Assembly: GCF_032854445.1 (NCBI RefSeq)
Contig: NC_088303.1
Coordinates: forward strand, 13,277,501 to 13,341,500
Source: Liolophura sinensis
Lineage: Eukaryota > Mollusca > Polyplacophora > Chitonida > Chitonidae
Length of the DNA: 64,000 nucleotides
Reading direction: 5' to 3'
Positions 57,602-64,000 of this stretch are shown here, piece after piece (position 1 is the stretch's first letter; the number at the start of each line of letters is the position of its first letter). Made by a program: the position numbers and the translations under genes. The notes under the pieces are model-generated. The model saw nothing but the letters and a program-made list of their open reading frames with translations. It made no database searches and was not told where the DNA came from.

Positions 57602-57866
57602 TATCATTTATTTATTTGACTGGTGTTTTACACCGTACTCTAGAATATTTAACTTACACTACGGCGGCCAGTATTAGGATGGGAGGAAACCGGGCAGAGC
57701 CCTGGGGAAACCCACGACCATCCAAAGATCGCTAGAAGACCTTCCCTCGTAAAACCGAAGAGGAAACCAGTCTGAGTTGGACTCACAGCGACCGCTTTGG
57801 TGAGAGGCTCCTAGATCATTTGCACCGCGCTGGCAGGCTAATCACCTCGGCCACAAATGCCCCGGC
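57602..57866 (-). mobile_element. SINE family A, full length
   Basis: Reverse copy from TTTATTTATTTGACTGGTGT to the head near GCTAATCACCTCGGCC. Moderately diverged; no target duplication confirmed. The interval 56723-57600 before it shows nothing recognisable apart from a short TA run. Confidence 0.82.
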
Positions 57867-57904
57867 ATTAAATATGGTCATTGTTTATAATTCACGTGCC
57901 CGAC

Positions 57905-58040
57905 ATTCGTATCTAGGTATACAGGTTTCTCAGTCGCGCTTTAATAGCAATTGTTCCTAAAAGCAACGTTGACGTAATAAACACGGATGCTTAGACCCCG
58001 TAGCCCTGGGTAGACCGAATTAAACTATGACACAGCACAT
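57905..58040. repeat. Dispersed repeat D, degenerate copy
   Basis: Contains CAGTCGCGCTTTAATAGCAA and TGGGTAGACCGAATTAAACTATGACA-like words in the order seen in the D copies (compare TTGCGCTTTGACTGCAACTG and GGCGGAATTAGACACAAT at 15.1 kb). Strongly decayed. Confidence 0.45.
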
Positions 58041-58929
58041 TGACTCATGATTAACTGGGATTCGATACATATCTACAAAACATTGTACCAATACAAATGA
58101 GAATACAAATAGTAGTCGTGGGTAACACAAAATCCGGTATTTTTGCAATCAAGGGACGTCACTCTTGTTGGTATAATTCGCTTTTAAGTTTGCCCCGTCA
58201 GTCGACGCACGGCAATGCTAATCCAGCAATGTAGCTTACCACATTTGCATGCATATGAGTGGACAGCGGCTTAATGTAGGATCAAGAAGAAGAATCCAAT
58301 GTTTAAAACATTTTTAACACAAAATCCTCACCGCGCAATCTTACTAGAGATGAGAGAGCGTCATCGCTCCTTTTGCTAAAAAAGGTCGAAGTATATTAGG
58401 CATCTCTTTTATGCCCGTGTTCATTTAGTCAATCTACTTGATATTTTAAATAAAGACTACAAGCCACTATGTGGAGATGAAATGCGACCCTGTAAAACAA
58501 AGAGTCCCTGGTGGTTGTTTTTCAAGTTCATCGTGTCTCACCAACCATAGCAATTCCACATACATGGATACATCCCCCTGGACGATATCGGGTCCAGAAT
58601 TCGTAATTCTTGTGTTCAAACCGCGCATGAATTTTAGAAGACATGACAGATGAAAAGGTACTGTTCCCGTTAATGCAGACACTTTCTACTCTCACTAGGT
58701 TATGAGGTTAGCTGGGCTATTCAGCTAGGTCAAGAGAAGCTGGTAATCGCCAAATATTTATACATTTCGAAAGTAGCAAATAAAGATAGCAGTGATTAAT
58801 GTTGATGAAGTAACTCTGCGATTCAAAATGTTAATTTAAGTGTTGTTTTTAAATCGACTGTATATGATGACAAAGGAATACCACTTCAAACAAACATCAA
58901 GTTTTAACTATCCTTTAATCAGTGTATCG

Positions 58930-59330
58930 AAACACACACTCGTACACCAGACATCAACCAAAACGGACGTTCTAGGTGAATATCCACAAGGCCAATTCCC
59001 AAAATGACATTAAAAAAATCAACCACTAGAGAACTAAGAAAGCAGGCAAAAGTGTGCAAAATTAGGTTGTCGATAATAAAATACTGCTCATACGACCTAC
59101 GTGGCGATCTTATTCAACATGGATAAACATACAGCCTATAGTCTTGGGTTAAGCTCAATTAGACACATTTATGTCTAATTAAGCAGTGCCAGAGATTCTT
59201 AGCGCCCTGACCATATTTAGTTATGAAAGAATTATACTCATTGTAAAACTTAAGAAACTTAAGAGTGAAGACATTTGATGGCATAGCCTTGACATGTCAG
59301 TTTTAGCGGTAATAACTTGTGACGCCACAT
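58930..59330. repeat. Dispersed repeat D, copy 3
   Basis: Begins ACACCAGACATCAACCAAAA and retains CGGACGTTCTAGG, GGTTGTCGATAATAAAATAC, CAATTAGACACATTT, ACTCATTGTAAAACTTAAG and GACATTTGATGGCATAGC in the same order as 15300-15900. Segment 58041-58929 shows no feature I can support. Confidence 0.7.
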
Positions 59331-59631
59331 AACACAAGATTAAACAAATATTGCAAGAGTAGATATTTACAAGCCACACGCAAAACCCTTTTGATCCAAA
59401 AAAACATTAACATGAAGTATATGTCAAATGAAAGACCATTAAATGATGTACGATTTCCCATTTCCGATTAAATCGAATCGATTTCGATTTGTTTTCAGCA
59501 TTGTTTCAACCGTGTTAAATGCAATTAAAGCATTGATTTCTATGGTGGCCAGTTCGAACCCAGTGAGAATCAATGACGTATTAATACTCTTTGTCTGAAA
59601 TAGTTCGTTTTGGAATTGAAGAATATAGCAT

Positions 59632-59735
59632 TGTGATAGTTGGCGAACGGTCACACCTAACCAGTGAAATACGGCCTCTTGTCAATTTACATCAGTTATA
59701 GGGTTTTCATAGAACTGTTCGTTTAAATATTTCAC
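59632..59735 (+). repeat. Dispersed repeat E, copy 4
   Basis: GTGATAGTTGGCGAACGGTC, ACACCTAACCAGTGAAATAC and a decayed GGTTTTCATAGAACTGTTCG end match copies 1-3. A tRNA-like B box (GGTTCGAATCC, about 59990-60000) lies further right with no clear A box. Confidence 0.6.
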
Positions 59736-60379
59736 GCCACGTGGCATCAACGTTTATTCCGCAAATGCATTTGGATGCTGATGTCTGGCAAATGTTAAGT
59801 GATGTGACCTGATGTCACGTCATTGCATGGTCAAAATAAACTGACCAGTCTCCAATGATTAAATGTGAACACAGTTTATAGTTCACTAACAATTTAGTCA
59901 GTACTGTCAGTAAGAAATGTATATTTTAATCATTTGAATATGGATATTTTTATGTTCATTATCGCCTTATCACTATGACCTGTGTCACAGGTTCGAATCC
60001 AGCTCTCGCTGGTTCGGCGGTTGTGTGTCTCGAAATGCAAGCACAATTTAGTAAATTAAATCATAGTAGTCAGCTTATCGGTCGACCAAAAAGCTGTTTT
60101 TTTTTTGTGTTTTACCTTCATGGGAATGTACCCCAAATACCCCAAATACAAACCAAACTGTCCTCGGACAACAACATAAAAAGAACAGACGACATGCAAC
60201 TGATTAAGTAAACTTCTAAGTACTATTAAAACACCAAATCATGTGTAAACGCAGGTTATTACACACATCAAACATGACAAGCTAGCATGACAATGTGGTC
60301 CACTGAAAACCACATTTGTCAATAAAAAAGATGAGATTTAACTGAATAAAAGTGCACAAATCCGCGCAGAGAGGACTAA

Positions 60380-60475
60380 CATTTATTTATTTGAATGGTG
60401 TTTTACGCCGTACTTAACAATATTCCCGCTTATACGACTGTCGCCAACGTTAAACCGGGTAGAGAGAGGACCAAG
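60380..60475 (-). mobile_element. SINE family A, 3' fragment
   Basis: Reverse 3' end (TTTATTTATTTGAATGGTGT, TTTACGCCGTACTTAACAAT, CGACTGTCGCCAACGTTAAA). A smaller piece of the same kind is at about 60775-60812. The remainder of 60480-62132 holds no gene apart from the actin 3' UTR; a perfect 7-bp hairpin GTCACGG/CCGTGAC sits near 61213-61233. Confidence 0.65.
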
Positions 60476-61386
60476 ACACAAAGGTCGAGCGAGATTTTTT
60501 CCATCATCCACGAGCATAACACGACTTATTTATGGAGAACTTTTTACAGTGAAAGGATGTTTTTGTCGTTGTTGGTGGTGTTTCGCTCAGAATTGACAGC
60601 ACAGACCCTAATGTGCTAATGTTCATTTGTCATCAGATGAGAATTTTGAGTCTTCCGAATGGATACCGTGTTTTACTTAGGGTGGCAATAAATGCACTAC
60701 TGTGACGATATCGGTTCGTCAGTTATTCCGACTCACAGTGCGATTTTCGTATTCAGGACGTTGGTGGAATCATATATCTGATTGGTGCTTACGCCGTATT
60801 CAAGAATATTCAGATTGTTGGTCTCTTCTTGATATTGTATACAGCTGTACAGCGAAACGCTTCAGACATAAGGTGAGGACAGTTGGTTTCACACGTATTA
60901 ATCTAACCTTATAAAATATGCGATTTCCTATCCTTTCCTCTTAGTTAAGTACCGCGTCTAGAGAACAAGGATGCATAAATTGTTAGTGGTTGTCCAGCCG
61001 GACATGCCGTGAAGTGTGGCGAACACAAAACCCTTGACAGGCTTAGCCAATGGCAAGAGCTTTCACAGCATTCAATTAGCCAACGACGCGTTGGCACACC
61101 ATATATGGGCATGTCTGTGTTGCATCCAGGGCAGTCCCAGACGATGTTTCCGAGGCCTGTGAGTTGTCCATATTTGGATCCTGATCGAAACGAGTGATCA
61201 ATAGCGTTATGAGTCACGGGAGGTAACCGTGACCGGCAGCCAACTACGTTTTCAAGGCCAGGGGTAATGGTTTCGCTGCTGATATGTCGTGGGTACTTAA
61301 ATTCCCGGACAGCGTCTGTGTCTACTGCCGTCAGGACAACCCCTACAACCGTTACCCTGAAGACAGGATGTAAGACAAAAATATGT

Positions 61387-61422
61387 ATATATTATTATAT
61401 ATATATATATATATATATATAC
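61387..61422. repeat. (TA)n microsatellite
   Basis: A TA tract of about 36 bp with an ATTATTAT lead. Confidence 0.9.
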
Positions 61423-61841
61423 ATGCTATGCTTACGCTGCCAGTGTTCGATCAACACAGGCTGACCTATCACACCAGTAATGTTTTGCTGTGATTCGAAT
61501 GCCTTAAGGCTCTCCACGTGTTCATATCGAAACGAGATCGACTCCTTAAGTGTTTAGCACTTTTCAGGGATTATTAGCACCTGAAATATGCATCAACTTC
61601 TTGTTCAGATTCTTCCTATTTTCAGTAGCAAAACTTGTACAAGTTCTTTTCTATAAGAGAAACTGTCAATGTGTAGCAATATTTCAGCTATAGGACCATT
61701 CACGGCCGAGCCAAATGGCAGTATTTCAGCCAGGCTATGTACATGTACAAAAAAAAAAAAAAAAAAACCTGAAGTAAATCTTTGAAATATTGAAACGGAA
61801 GACATAACTCAGAAACAAGGATTATGGAATGTAGAGATTTT

Positions 61842-61847
61842 TTTAAT
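61842..61847 (-). other. Candidate polyadenylation signal for actin
   Basis: ATTAAA on the minus strand, about 290 bases after the actin stop codon. No AATAAA was found closer. Predicted from the hexamer alone. Confidence 0.4.
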
Positions 61848-62132
61848 TGAGTATTTTTCTTTTTTTTTTAACCATGACACGGTCACTTTCAGAAGTCATT
61901 TGAACTGCCGGAGCACAAAGCCACCAGTGCAAAAATAATGTATGAACAGGGATTTCCGAGATTACCGCCTTTTCGTCCATTTACCCGATGTTTTATAGAC
62001 TAGTTTCAGATCTTTGGCTGTTTTAACTTTGCGGGAAGTCATTTTGTGAGATTCTCCCACATCAGTTTATATCATTTAGTTCACAGTCAGGTGAAGTCAG
62101 CAATATTGCTTTGAAGTGTATAAAATGTTAAT

Positions 62133-63724
<1,592 letters not shown>

Positions 63725-63804
63725 TCAGAGACGGTATAATTGTAGCGATGTCGCTGTCCTGACTTTCAGTTGATCGTGTCACGAATTTAGCCAGTCCACG
63801 TTCA

Positions 63805-63893
63805 TTTATACCGCTCAGCCCAGCCTTCCAGGAAATCTGACCACGAGAGCCTGAACATGACCATATAAGGAAATACGAACCAGCCATATATGG
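63805..63893 (-). promoter_or_regulatory. Actin promoter: TATA box and two CArG boxes
   Basis: On the minus strand TATAAA occupies 63810-63805, about 108 bases before the ATG, predicting a start of transcription near 63778. Upstream are two perfect CC(A/T)6GG elements: CCATATAAGG written on plus at 63861-63870 and CCATATATGG at 63884-63893. Paired CArG boxes at this distance are the usual binding sites of serum response factor in actin promoters. The arrangement is read directly from sequence; activity is inferred. Confidence 0.8.
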
Positions 63894-64000
63894 TCACGGT
63901 AGGACAACTTCTCTGCTTCGCGTTATCCCATTGACTCAGTCAGCCGGGTTATAGCTAGGGAGAATAAGAAGCTGTGAATATCGCCGGCGTGGAATCTACA

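Overview
The window is animal nuclear DNA, most likely from a mollusc (bivalve or gastropod; another lophotrochozoan such as a brachiopod is not excluded). The basis is: genes with GT-AG introns, a metazoan-type actin gene split after codon 42, many copies of a tRNA-headed SINE of a type I associate with molluscan genomes, and a tandem family of small secreted lectin-like genes. There is no sign of bacterial or viral coding content. Almost every real exon lies on the minus strand.

Main layout. From about 5.9 to 54.6 kb there is a minus-strand cluster of seven gene-like units (called CTL1 to CTL7 from left to right here). The full plan has three exons: exon 1 (signal peptide plus the first half of a C-type lectin-like domain, CTLD), exon 2 (second CTLD half, beginning just before the W-[ILM]-[GA] strand), and exon 3 (a PAN/apple-like module with the signature C-x3-C-x5-C-x8-10-C-x-[LV]-Y). 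Intron 1 is always phase 2 and intron 2 always phase 1. CTL2 (16628 to 11307, 233 aa), CTL5 (37823 to 33890, 291 aa) and CTL7 (54588 to 46007, 255 aa) are intact. CTL4 (31653 to 28217) has all three exons but a TGA in place of a conserved Trp codon. CTL1 has exons 2 and 3 with a 1-base frameshift, CTL6 has exons 2 and 3 with a lost ancestral splice acceptor, and CTL3 is a lone, C-terminally truncated PAN exon. The three orphan units each lie directly downstream of a unit with a full exon set, so they are either decaying paralogues or alternative 3' exon sets. At the right edge (62133 to 63697) is a complete two-exon actin gene, 376 aa, with a TATA box and two perfect CArG boxes.

The rest is repeat-rich. 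SINE family A has roughly 20 copies or fragments, six with target-site duplications I could read. There are also two longer SINE types, a PIF/Harbinger-like element still carrying a piece of its Myb/SANT-like gene, a mariner-like MITE, a palindromic MITE family, several unclassified dispersed repeats and large tandem arrays. The arrays include a 41-bp satellite organised in 7-mer higher-order units inside CTL5 intron 1, a 96-bp array that grades into a related 75-bp array inside CTL7 intron 1, and two unrelated 29-bp minisatellites.

Functionally, the CTL products should be secreted two-domain binding proteins, plausibly for innate recognition or surface and matrix adhesion. That role is inference from domain content. 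The actin gene is an independent cytoskeletal or muscle gene.
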